Below are positions 25,621 to 36,184 of a stretch of 64,000 nt of DNA, one piece after another. This DNA comes from Gordionus sp. m RMFG-2023 (taxonomy: Eukaryota > Nematomorpha > Gordioida > Chordodea > Parachordodidae). The DNA lies in NCBI RefSeq assembly GCF_954871325.1, contig NC_088775.1:52491561-52555560 (forward strand), written 5' to 3'. A program made the translations under genes and the position numbers. Positions within the stretch are counted from its first letter, which is position 1. Each line of letters opens with the position of its first letter. The notes beneath the pieces are model-generated. The model saw only the letters and a list, made by a program, of their open reading frames with translations. It made no database searches and was not told the DNA's origin.

Positions 25621-25673
25621 CAGTTTTCGACTCAGTCGACTCGACTCAGTCGATTAACAACACTATGTGAAAC

Positions 25674-26815
25674 ATTCTTATATAGTTAAATAACTTTCCA
25701 TAATTATTGTAAAAAACATTTTGATATAATTTTTTTAAAAAATTTTTTAATAATAAAACTTTAATAAAGACGAACGTCAAATTTATGAATCGAATATAAT
25801 TTTATGTTTTGGTCTAAAATTTTCTTAGGCGTAGAGAAAGGTGTCAGAAAATTTGAAGGATTAATATGGCAGTAATTTATCGTATCAGGGTAACTCTCAG
25901 AATTCCTGCATAAGTATTAGTGATCTGCATCGGGCCTAATTTTTCAAGCCCGGCCTGCGAAATTTTTTTAAAAAAATTTGCCGGCCCGGCCCGAACAATA
26001 AAAAAGTTATTAACTAAATAAACAAAATATCTATCAGCGACAAACATTTTATTTTCACCATTATTTAGTACTTATTTTGTAAAATTTAAACCCTAATTAG
26101 TGATTAAAAACCCAAAGTAATTAAAAAATGCATATTGTCTTTTTGCACTTAGCCTATAAATTGTTTCCGTAGATCATCTGCCATATTTGAGTAATATAAT
26201 GTTTCTGAAGCTTATATATATTAAAGTTCCCAAAATACATGAATAGCTATAACCAAGTCACAAAATATTATTTCCACTACTGCCTAAATGGGTCCATTGA
26301 ACCCCATTCTTGTGTAATAATTATATAATTTTTATTATTTTATTGTAACAACTACATTTTTTCTCCAGCATCTATTATTCTGAGGTGTCATTGTATGATA
26401 TGGTTAAAAAAATTCTCAGAAATTTTTTATTTTTAATTCAAATTGTTCTTTTTACATAGTTTTATTTTATTCGAAAAAATTACGCATATATTTATTCCTA
26501 TCATAAATTTTAGTTATATTAAGATCACAATATTATGAAGTACCCGTCGAACCGTGCTCAGGCCTAATTTTTTTTAAATAAATCGGGTTCGGGCCGTGTA
26601 GGGCCTTGGAAATTTTTTATAATATTTCTAAATTTATCAATTTTATATTGAATATTTTATGTAAAATAAAAATATTTCATTTTATTTATAGAATTTAGAC
26701 ACCATATAACATACTATTTTGAGTAATTTTAAAAATTATTTTCTATATTTAAATAAATTCAAGCATGACCGGGCCGGGTCGGTAAATTTTTTTAAAAAAA
26801 TTTTTTTAGGCTATT
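25674..26815. other. Spacer with a truncated GGGCC-rich hAT MITE
   Basis: From about 25917 a hAT-like end TTAGTGATCTGCATCGGGCC is followed by GCCCGGCCCGAACAAT-type repeats. The block 26560-26800 (CGGGTTCGGGCCGTGTAGGG, then GACCGGGCCGGGTCGG) is clearly the same family as the complete MITE at 42156-42463. Here the right terminus is lost where the satellite array begins. Confidence 0.65.
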
Positions 26816-28520
26816 AAACTGATTAAAGCACTAACCTCTACTAAGGAAGCTCTAAAGATTTATATAAATTTCATTGTTAGTGCTTTCATAATTTTCTGGC
26901 TAAAATTTGACCTCTAAACATTTCTTTAACGTATTACAATTTTCTATAAAGACGGTTAACCAAATTAATTATGGAATTCAAATTTACTAATTGAGCACTA
27001 AATAATGGCAAAACCGGATGTTTATTACTATTATAGTTTTTTTAATTTTTGTTTTTTTCGCAAATAACTTTTTATTCTTAAATTCGGCTACAAAAGTGAT
27101 TGAAGCACTAGCCTCTACCAAGGAAGCCCTAAAGAAGGATATAAATTTCATCGTTAGTGCTTTCATAATTTTCTGGCCATAATTTGACCTCTAAACATTT
27201 CTTTAGCGTATTACAATTTTTTATAAAGACGGTTAACCAAATTAATTACGGAATTCAAATTTGCTAATTAAGCACTAAATAATGGCGAAAACCGGATCTT
27301 TATTACTACTATAGTTTTTGTTTTGGCACGTCGCCATTATTTGTTTTTTTTCGTAAATAACTTTTTATTCTTAAATTTGGCTACAAAAGTAATTGAAGCA
27401 CTAACCTCTACTAAGGAAGCCCTAAAGAAGGATATAAATTTCATTGTTAGTGCTTTCATAATTTTCCCAAAATTTGACCCCTAACGATTTTTTCATATGA
27501 CGGTTATCCAAATTAATTACGGAATTCAAATTTACTAACTGAGCTCTAAATAATGGCGAAAACCGGATGTTTAGTACTACTCTAGTTTTTGTTTTGGCAC
27601 GTGGCCAATATTTGTTTATTTTTGTTTTTTTTGCCAATAACTTTTTATCCTTAAATTCGGCTACAAATGTGATTGAAACACTAACCTCTACTAACGAAGC
27701 ACTAAAGAATGATATAAGTTTCATCGTTAGTGCTTCCAAAAGTTCGGCCAACTTCACGCTTAAATCGCGTCATAATTTTTATTTAGCTTATTTTTTCCAT
27801 ATGGCGGTTAACCAAATTAATAAAGGAATTTAAATAAATTAATTAAGCACTAAATAATGGCGAAAACCGGATGTTTAGTACTACTCTAGTTTTTGTTTTG
27901 GCATGTCGCCAATATTTGTTTATTTTAGTTTTTTCGCCAATAACTTTTTATTCTTAAATTTGGCTACAAAAGTGATTGAAGCACTAACCTCTACTAACAA
28001 AGCACTAAAGAATGAAATAAGTTTCATCGTTAGTGCTTCCAAAAGTTCGGCCAACTTCACGTTTAAATCGTGAAGTCATAATTTTTATTTAGCTTATAAC
28101 TTATTTTCCATATTGCGGTTAACCAAATTAATAACGGAATTTAAATACATAAATTAAGCACTAAATAATGGCGAAAACGGGATGTTTAGTACTACTCTAG
28201 TTTTTGTTTTGGCATGTTGTCAATATTTGTTTATTTTAATTTTTTTCGCCAAAAACCTTTTTTTCTTAAATTCGGCTACAAAAGTGATTGAAGCACTAAC
28301 CTCTACTAACTAAGCACTAAAGAATGATATAAGTTTCAACGTTAGTGCTTTCAGTCAACTTTTAAGGGTGAAGTTGGCACAAATTTTTATTTTTGCTTAT
28401 AACTTTTTTTCCTTAAATTCGGCTACTACGGATTAAAGCACTAATAAGCACTAATGAAGCACTAAAAAATGACATAATATGATTCATCATTAGTGCTTCG
28501 AAATGTTCGGCCAACTTCAT
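26816..28520 (-). repeat. ~300-bp satellite array, right arm (inverted)
   Basis: These are reverse-complement copies of the left-arm unit. GAAGC(T/A)CTAA / TTTCATCGTTAGTGCTT landmarks lie at about 26825, 27100, 27400, 27690, 27990 and 28300, plus a partial unit at 28430. The outermost units here match the outermost left units (GTTCGGCCAACTTCACG present) and the inner ones match the inner left units (TTTCTGGCCATAATTTGACC present). Order is therefore preserved symmetrically, as expected for arms of one element. Confidence 0.92.
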
Positions 28521-28679
28521 GGAGCTTATTATTTAAGTATATATTAATCTATTTACATAAAAAAATCTTAGAATTTTAACTTATAAATAAATTATTGCAA
28601 GTATTAGATTATTCAATCTCCCTATTTTTTCTTATTGATAAAAATATATTATTCATTAACAAAAAATAATCAATTCATC

Positions 28680-30800
28680 CAGCATGATTCTTTAAAACGT
28701 TTTCAAGTATTATGTAAATGGAATTAAGAGTTTTTTTATATAAAGATCCTGATATAATTATTATTTTATAAATATGGATTTAAAGAGAAGTTGTTTGGAG
28801 AATAGAATAATAAAAATGATTTTTTAAGAAATATATCATGGTATTTTATACAATTAAGTAATGAAGAACTATTAAATATACACATGAATTTCATATAAAA
28901 CCTACACTTATCACAAAATATCATTTAAATGTTTTTAAGACCTTCATAAATACTCTTTTAAACAAAGATCTCCTATCATAGATTTGAATCAAATATGGGG
29001 TCAACCTGATTGCATCATAAAAACTCTGTGATGGTATCCACCCCATTGCAATTGACTATTTTGAAGATTATTAGCAAAAATAATTGCTACGGGTCAAAAT
29101 CCAGAATCTTAATTTATTAGGTATATATAGCAATTAGGATTACTTAAGGGAGAAGTCAAAATAGCAAGTGATTCGTATTATATTCAAAATCCTCTTCCTA
29201 ACATGGATATTATCAAAGTCTACTTTAAAAATGCTTTTTATAACAGATTTCGAGAACATTTCATTAATTGTTTTACTCCTAAATTCCTAGAGACATACAT
29301 GGTAAAATGTGTTAGAACTGGTAGCTTGTCTTGCCTTTCACTGGGAAAACACAATTAGCAGGCTTCCACCACCCAAAAGAGGGCATATCCAGTGCAGTGA
29401 ATTTGCATACACTGTTTGGCAATAAAATTTACCCTACTGTCGATGGTACCTGATCCAATTGACAGTAATTTACCCGTCATGGCCCGTTTAATTTAAGAGG
29501 ACTGATGGATCCACTGATTGACAGTAATTTACATAGATTATTGATAAAAATAGAGAAATAAGAAAATATATAATTAATAAATCGTGTGCTCAACGTTTTA
29601 GAGTATATTTGTTTCAATAGATTAGTGAATTTTTGAATGATTATATGAATACATAATTGTAACAAAATCAAGTATATTTGATGGTAAATTTAGAAATAAA
29701 ATTAATAAATGATTATAAAAAAATTTGAATATAATTTTCATAGATTATTAGTAAGAATAGAGAAAAAAGAAAATATATAATTAATAAATAGTGTGCCTAT
29801 CTTTTTAAAGTATTTTTTAAATAGGTTAGTGAATTTTTGAATGATTATATGAATACATAATTGTAGCAAAATCAAGTATATTTGATGGTAAATCTAGAAA
29901 TAAAATTAATGAATGATTATAAAAAAATTTAATTAGGTATTCTGTGAAAATTAACGTTTAATCATAAATAGTTCCTTATCATATTAGATATTAATCTTAT
30001 AAATTTTGCAGATAATTTTTTCCAGTTGAGTCTTTAAATCTTCTATCAAGTTTATTCTGAAATCTGGTTATATATTTGCGTACCATAATAATATTTTCAC
30101 AGAGTTTTTCATGATTAATAAATAGAACTGATAGCTAAATTGAATGAATGTTAAGTTTGGGATGATTCTGAATATAATAAGAATGGCATGCTATTTTTAC
30201 TTCTCCCTTAAAACTCAATCCTAATTGCTATGCATACCTAATAAATAGAACCCATGGCTATCATATTTGCTAATAATATTCTAAATAGCCAATTGCAATG
30301 GGATAGATACCACCACAGAGTTTTTTGACACAATCAGGTTGGCTCCATATTTGATTTAAATCTATGATAGGAGATCTTTTTTTAAAAGAGTATTTATGAA
30401 GGTCCTTAAAAACATTTAAATAATTTTTTGAGATAAGTGTAGGTTTTATATGAAATTTATGTGTATATTTAATAGTTCCTTATCACTTAATTATATAAAA
30501 TACCATGATTACTTAAAAATCATTTTTATTATTATTCTTCCAAAAATTTTATTGAATAATTATAAATACTATTGTAAGCAAAACAACTGACTAAAATTTT
30601 ATTTTTATTTTTAAAATTTAAATATAATTTAATGGAATGAATAAAAATTATGGTAATATTATTTTTCTTAAAATAGAAAAAATATTATTTTTTGTTTTTT
30701 GAACCAGTAATATCAGGATATTTATAAAACCATATAATCAGTTAAAATTCTTAATTCGATTTAATAATACTTGAAAACGTTTTAAGGAATCATGCTGGAT
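28680..30800. repeat. Inverted repeat pair of ~600 bp
   Basis: The segment 28680-29240 is the reverse complement of about 30150-30800. Examples are CCAGCATGATTCTTTAAAAC against GTTTTAAGGAATCATGCTGG, and ATAGATTTGAATCAAATATG against CATATTTGATTTAAATCTAT. The arms are diverged but collinear. The interior (29240-30150) holds no recognised coding sequence. It may be a non-autonomous long-TIR element; no flanking duplication was found. Confidence 0.75.
29520..29935 (+). repeat. Tandem duplication, two units of ~205 bp
   Basis: Two adjacent units share TAGTGAATTTTTGAATGATT, ATATGAATACATAATTGTA and AAATCAAGTATATTTGATGG. Unit 1 runs about 29525-29735 and unit 2 about 29742-29935. It is located in the centre of the inverted repeat pair. 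Confidence 0.85.
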
Positions 30801-30804
30801 GGAT

Positions 30805-31647
30805 TGTTATTTTTTGTAAATGGAATAAATAATATAATTATAACAAATCCCGGAAAAAAAGAAAAATATACCCCCGGAAAAAAACCCCAAGATTTTTTTC
30901 CATATTTATAGAATTTACTTAAGACCTAATAATATAAGTATATTTTTATTTGGATTATAATGGATATACTCATATTTATAATGTATAGACAAATTAGTAT
31001 TTTAGAAAATTATAAAAATATAATATATTAATAAGCTAAATTTCTTTAGGCCCTAATTCATTATTTAAAGATTACTTATATACCCTCAATAAAAACTGCT
31101 TAAACAAGATAAAACTGAAGTTCAAATTGGTACTAGGAAAAAAACCCCAGTAAAATAACCCATAATATCCATCCTTAATTACGATATTAAGTACCAAAAT
31201 TTTGTAATAAAATATATTTATTTTATTGGTAAATAATGATTATGTTTAGACAAATTTAATAATTTAGAATAATAATTATATTGATTGACATCGAATATTG
31301 AAGGAAATCGCTCTTATAAAAACTGGAAGGCTTCGCACTCAATCATAGTATTCCTCGCAAAGTTTCTTTAACAAAATCTAGGTATTATAACTCGATTTTT
31401 TTTGGTAACTATCTACACGCCATTGTTCAAGTTTGGTTTCATCTGTAGCCACCTCACTTTCCATTTTTTTAATCAATACCCAGATTGATGGGTGTTTATT
31501 CCCAACCAGATTAGAAAAAAGATTCCAACCTTCGCATTATTTGTGTGTTCTTCGACATATAGTGTTCTGATTCACGTTTCAAGTTATTCGACGTGTTTGG
31601 AATTGAGAATTACTTCTTGTGACAAATTCTTTTTTTTCCTATTACCA
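30805..31647. other. AT-rich stretch, nothing recognised
   Basis: No gene. A small cluster of A-run/CCCC words (GAAAAAAACCCCAAGAT, GGAAAAAAACCCCAGTAAAA) lies at about 30850-31150. The open frame 31492-31686 runs into the next element and is not gene-like. Confidence 0.4.
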
Positions 31648-31655
31648 ATTTTAAC

Positions 31656-32340
31656 TAGTGTTGATAAACGGCTCAATTTGAGCTGATTTTTAAAACGGCT
31701 AACTAGATATTTTATCCAGATAAATATTATGCAAGCCCAGAGATTTTGCTCATAGGGTTATTCCATGTCAAATGAGCAAAAAAATCAAAATTTTCGGCCG
31801 ACCCCTTTCAATTTCGATAAAAAGTTGTAGACTGGTTATATATGTTCCCATTAGATTATAAACAAAATTTTAGCGCATTAGCAACTATATTAGCCGAGAT
31901 AATCGGGGTTAAAGGTCCAAAAAACGTCTTTTTTTGCTTTTTACTGATGTCAAATAATTAGTTTTTAATTTAAAACTAAATATGATCAAATATTGAATCT
32001 AATATCAATAGCTAAGTTAATAATTTATGATTATGACGAAAACATCAAAATTAATTTTTTATAAAATATGGGTCATCTTATGGTCAGTTGAAAACTTGAA
32101 ATTAATATTTCGAAATGTATATGATCTCCGATTTTTATTTTTTTTAAGAAATATTATCCGTTTACTATTTTTTTAATAATTTCTTCAACAATTAGCATGG
32201 CTGGATATTTATTTTAAAAAATATTACGATTTTTATACTTTAAAAAAAATAGATGGCGCTATATATAATAGTTTTAATATGTTAAAATTTATTTTTTTAT
32301 TGATTAAAAATATTTTAATGTATAATATATCATAAAATTA
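31656..32340 (+). repeat. Left terminal inverted repeat of the intact element
   Basis: About 690 bp, matching 35340-36043 in inverse orientation. The inner part (TAGATGGCGCTATATATAAT, AGTTTTAATATGTTAAAATT) is nearly identical on the two sides. The outer ~100 bp has more differences and a gap of about 20 bp between arms. Confidence 0.9.
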
Positions 32341-32969
32341 GATTATATAACTTTGTAAACCTTATTCCCTTGAGATATTCGCAGGATAAAAATTTTTAAT
32401 AATTTTTTTAATATTTCAATGTAAATTAAAAATAATTAAAAAATCCGACTAACATGCGAACAAAAAAGCAGGATTAAAGGAGTGCAGGAAAATTATTAAG
32501 GGAAAAATCGAAAATCATATAATTACCCGGCCTACCCCCCATCCCCCCCTCCAGACTAAGTCATACCCATCAAGACCAAGAATGTTATAAAATTGTCATT
32601 AACCAGAAAATTTCAAAGATTTTTAAAAAAATTTTAAGCGATATAATTAACAAAAAATTAACTAGTTATAAAATTTTGGGTATCAAATGAATTTGAGCAT
32701 TCTCTATAAAATTTTTGATCAAAGTCTTTGAATTTTGAGCATATGTTTAACACTGAAAAAATTAATAAAAGTAAGTCAGCTGTTTTTATCTTTTCTTAAA
32801 ATTATTAAAAATAAACTGATTAGCAAAATTAATTAGCGAATTTAATCGATAAATCACAGTTGCTAAAAATACAAATTGATTTCTTTAATATTTTTTCACA
32901 AACACCGATTCATATCTTTTACATATAAATATTTTTACTTGTCGTTTAAAAATAAATAAATTTTTTTAA

Positions 32970-35192
32970 ATGAAACCCTTAAAAGATAAGATAAAATGTT
33001 GCAATCCACTGAATAAAGTTAATCATAAAAATTTTAAAAAAAATTTAAGATCAGTTCTTCCATGGATGCTTAATATAAATAATTATTTATATCTTCAACA
33101 AAAAATATGTAATTCGTGCCGATACCAGTTAAGTAAAATTGGTCCACATATTCCCGAAGAATTTATATCCCCAATAACCCATAATCAGGATGCCTTTGAA
33201 TCGATTAATGAAACATTACACAATATTGGAGAATCACCAATTAAAAGAAAACGTTTAATGGAGAAAAAATATCCTAAAAATAAAATTCAAAAGATTGAAA
33301 AAGCAATAAAGAGTAAGGTTTTAGAAATATCTGATTCCGAGATTGATAGTCCAATGAAAGAGGAAATTCTTATTATATTAAAGGATAACTTTGATAAATT
33401 ATCAAAAAATCAACAATATCAAATTCTTACAATTTTGCCTCAAGGATGGAGTGTAAATAAAATTCAAAAGGAATTCAACGTAACATCATACATGGCAAGA
33501 AAATCTAAAATGATGGTAAAAGAAAGTGGAATTCTTTCATTTCCAAAACATAAGGCAGGAAAGACACTAAACGAAAAAACATTTAAACTCGTCAAGGATT
33601 TTTATAGTTCTGATGAAATAAGCCGACTCATGCCAGGAATAAAAGATTGTGTATCTGTTAAAGGCGAGAAAGAACCAGTTCAAAAAAGACTTATATTAAA
33701 TAATCTTAAAGAAATATTCAAGATGTTTAAGGAAGAATACCCAAATATATCAATTGGATTCTCTAAATTTGCCGAACTTAGACCAAAAAACTGTATTTTA
33801 GTTGGAGCTAGTGGCACACACACTGTTTGTGTCTGCGCTATTCATCAGAATGTGAAATTAATGACAAATGTAATAGCTGAAATTACAGCAGGAGAAGATT
33901 ACTGTATAAATTCTTACAACTATCTATTGGCGCAAATTATTTGTAATCCATCTCAGCCAAAATGTTATTTAACAAATTGTGATCAATGCCCTGGTATAGA
34001 ATCTCTTAAGGGACAATTATACCAATTGTTTCAAAGAAATCGTATAGAATATGTCACGTTTAAACAATGGATCACGGTGGATAGAACAAATCTTGAAACT
34101 ATTATAAAGTCCGTTGATGATTTCATCGATTATTTATTAGAAAAAGTTCAAATTTTACTGCGTCACTCGTTTATAGCTAAACAACAAAGTTTATTTTTGA
34201 AGAATTCCAAAGAAAATTTAAAAGATGGGGAATTTTTAACAATTCTAGATTATTCTGAAAATTATTCCTTCATTTTACAAGATGAAGTTCAGGGATTTCA
34301 TTGGAACAACGTGCAGGCCACTATACATCCATTTGTAGCATATTATAAATCTGGAGAAGATTTAAAAAATATAAATTTTGTTATTATATCCGAATCATTA
34401 AACCATAATACTAGTGCAGTCCACCTTTACCAAAAAAAATTTCTTAATTTCTTAACAGCCAAATTTAATTCTAAACCAGAAAAAATAATATATTTTTCAG
34501 ATGGAGCCGCGTCTCAATACAAGAATCGCAAAAATTTTCTGAACATATGCCTTCATAAATATGATTTTAATATTCCTGCCGAATGGCATTTCTTTGCCAC
34601 TGCTCACGGCAAAAATGCATGTGACGGTATCGGGGGAACTGTCAAAAGATTAGTTGCCAGAGCTAGTCTTCAAAGGCCAAATAAAAATCAAATCCTAACC
34701 CCATTAGAATTATATAATTATGCTAAAGAAAATATTAATGGAATTCAATTTGAATATATATCAAATCAAGAATATATCGAAGGGGAATTAGCCCTTCGCA
34801 AAAGATTTAATTCTGCGCTGCCCATCCATGGGACCTTAAAAATTCACGGGGTTATTCCCATTGATCAAAATAGACTAAAAACCAAAATATATTCAAATTC
34901 TAAAAAATATAATATAAAACAAGTTTCGTTTTTAAATGAAAAAATTATATTTAAAAATATTAATGGATATGTAACATGTGTATATGATGATAAATGGTGG
35001 TTAGGATATATAATCGATAAATATGATACAAATGAAGAAGTAAAAATCCGATTTTTACACCCTTGTGGACCTTCAGCCTCATTTAAATTTCCCCTGAAAG
35101 ATGATATTTTAGTGTTACCTAAATCTCATATTCTTTCGCTGGTCAATCCTTCTACTCCCACCGGTCGAACATATATATTATCTCCTGAATAA
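32970..35192 (+). CDS. Cc8L18.2-like putative transposase (740 aa), intact
   Basis: The only large open frame in the window: a single exon from the ATG at 32970 to the stop at 35190-35192. The N-terminus has a Cys-rich segment (KCCNP...ICNSCRYQLSK, residues ~8-55), probably zinc-binding. A basic stretch follows (~90-115), then a helix-turn-helix-like region (WSVNKIQKEFNVTSYMARKS, ~168-190). The core resembles an RNase-H fold nuclease: TILDYSENY (~422-430), VIISESLNHN, YFSDGAASQYKNR (~508-520) and FFATAHGKNACDGIGGTVKR (~541-560); the Asp residues in these blocks are candidate catalytic acids. A further Cys/His-containing segment (ASGTHTVCVCAIHQN, ~279) and a C-terminal WWLGYIIDKY block (~674) follow. 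I recall relatives as uncharacterised Cc8L18.2-like proteins in insects and cnidarians, named after a gene on a parasitoid-wasp bracovirus segment. Its place between long inverted repeats argues for a transposase. The function is inferred; the open frame and repeats are seen. Confidence 0.85.
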   Translation: MKPLKDKIKCCNPLNKVNHKNFKKNLRSVLPWMLNINNYLYLQQKICNSCRYQLSKIGPHIPEEFISPITHNQDAFESINETLHNIGESPIKRKRLMEKKYPKNKIQKIEKAIKSKVLEISDSEIDSPMKEEILIILKDNFDKLSKNQQYQILTILPQGWSVNKIQKEFNVTSYMARKSKMMVKESGILSFPKHKAGKTLNEKTFKLVKDFYSSDEISRLMPGIKDCVSVKGEKEPVQKRLILNNLKEIFKMFKEEYPNISIGFSKFAELRPKNCILVGASGTHTVCVCAIHQNVKLMTNVIAEITAGEDYCINSYNYLLAQIICNPSQPKCYLTNCDQCPGIESLKGQLYQLFQRNRIEYVTFKQWITVDRTNLETIIKSVDDFIDYLLEKVQILLRHSFIAKQQSLFLKNSKENLKDGEFLTILDYSENYSFILQDEVQGFHWNNVQATIHPFVAYYKSGEDLKNINFVIISESLNHNTSAVHLYQKKFLNFLTAKFNSKPEKIIYFSDGAASQYKNRKNFLNICLHKYDFNIPAEWHFFATAHGKNACDGIGGTVKRLVARASLQRPNKNQILTPLELYNYAKENINGIQFEYISNQEYIEGELALRKRFNSALPIHGTLKIHGVIPIDQNRLKTKIYSNSKKYNIKQVSFLNEKIIFKNINGYVTCVYDDKWWLGYIIDKYDTNEEVKIRFLHPCGPSASFKFPLKDDILVLPKSHILSLVNPSTPTGRTYILSPE

Positions 35193-35339
35193 ATCTCACA
35201 AGCTAGCCAGGCTTTGTGTTCCTTTAGATGAAGTAAGATTTAATTAATTTATAAACTATCTTAATTAGGCTAAATTTGTGAAGATTTTAAAAATTTATGA
35301 TCTGAATTACAAATAAATATATATAATGGACATTGTAAT

Positions 35340-36043
35340 CGATTTAGTATGATATATATACATTAAAATATTTTTAATCAATAAAAAAATGAATTTTAAC
35401 ATATTAAAACTATTATATATAGCGCCATCTATTTTTTTTAAAGTATAAAAATCGCAATATTTTTTAAAATAAATATCCAGCCATGCTAATTGTTGAAGAA
35501 ATTATTAAAAAAATAGTAAGCGGATAATATTTCTTAAAAAAATTAAAAATCGGAGATCATATACATTTCGAAATATTAATTTCAAGTTTTCAACTGACCA
35601 TAAGATGACCCATATTTTATCAAAAATTAATTTTGATGTTTTTGCCATAATCATAAATTATTAATTTAGCTATTGATATTATATTCAATATTTGATCATA
35701 TTTAGTTTAAAATTAAAAACTAGTTATTTAACATCAGTAAAAAGCAAAAAAAGACGTTTTTTAGACCTTTAACCCCGAATATCTCCGCTAATATAGTTGC
35801 TCATCCGCTAAAATTTTATTTCTAATCTAATGGGAACATATATAACCAGCCTACGATTTTTCATCAAAATCGAAAGGGGTCGGCCGAATAGTGATTGATT
35901 TGACATGGAATGACCCCATAGATGACACATAGGATTGAGCATCTATTGGCGAAATCTCGGCGCATAGGCAATATTTTCCTGGCTATAATGTTGTGTTAGC
36001 CGTTTTAAAATATCGGCTCAAATCGAGCTGTTTAACAACACTA
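35340..36043 (-). repeat. Right terminal inverted repeat of the intact element
   Basis: Partner of 31656-32340. The gene stop at 35192 lies about 150 bp before this repeat begins, so the coding sequence nearly fills the space between the arms (about 630 bp free on the left, 150 bp on the right). The longer left gap is the natural place for a promoter. Confidence 0.9.
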
Positions 36044-36184
36044 ATTTTAACAATAAGAAGAAATATGGAGAGAGAACTACTAACTGATATACTAACTATA
36101 ATTTATTTTATAAGTTAAAATTCTAATATTTTTTTATGTAAATATATTAATATAAAAATATATTCTTAAATAATTAATCTATCA

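Larger units (their letters stand above)
20363..25665 (+). mobile_element. 5.3-kb hAT element with repeat-laden inverted arms
   Basis: The terminal inverted repeats are TAGTGTTGTTAA at both ends. The 8-bp target duplication TGTGAAAC (20355-20362 and 25666-25673) is perfect. The arms (about 20363-21700 and 23390-25665) are inverted copies filled with a repeated motif, GAGTCGACTAGAGGACGAAT on the left and its complement on the right, plus blocks of alternating GTCGACTC/AAGTCGTGAACTC at the extreme ends. Between the arms is a broken hAT transposase C-terminus. The right arm is longer because part of it is duplicated (the 23500-23600 sequence recurs at 23810-23960). Confidence 0.93.
17500..28527. 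mobile_element. 11-kb foldback-like element with satellite arms
   Basis: The ends are AGCTCCGTGAAGTTGGCCGA at the left (about 17508) and, on the minus strand, AGCTCCATGAAGTTGGCCGA at the right (about 28525). The flanks GATTATTTA and TATTATTTA differ at one base in nine, a likely 9-bp duplication. The arms are tandem arrays of a ~300-bp unit, about seven per side and inverted to each other. The centre holds a hAT element of its own. Long TIRs built from tandem units are known from Foldback/Galileo elements and from some Mutator-like elements; a 9-bp TSD favours the latter. No transposase of its own is visible, so it is probably non-autonomous. Confidence 0.65.
31656..36043 (+). mobile_element. 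4.4-kb long-TIR DNA transposon carrying an intact 740-codon gene
   Basis: The outer ends read TAGTGTTGATAAAC at the left and, on the minus strand, TAGTGTTGTTAAAC at the right. A perfect 8-bp duplication ATTTTAAC flanks them (31648-31655 and 36044-36051). Inverted homology runs inward almost without interruption for ~690 bp on each side (31656-32340 and 35340-36043) and the arms are very alike. An internal boundary is possible: GGGTTATTCCATGTCAAATG at about 31755 (left) and GGGGTCATTCCATGTCAAAT at about 35917 (right, minus strand) match the ends of the older relative at 11815-15118. So either the whole is one element, or a Cc8L18.2-type element inserted in the middle of a ~220-bp palindromic hAT MITE. 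The gene between the arms has no stop. Confidence 0.85.
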
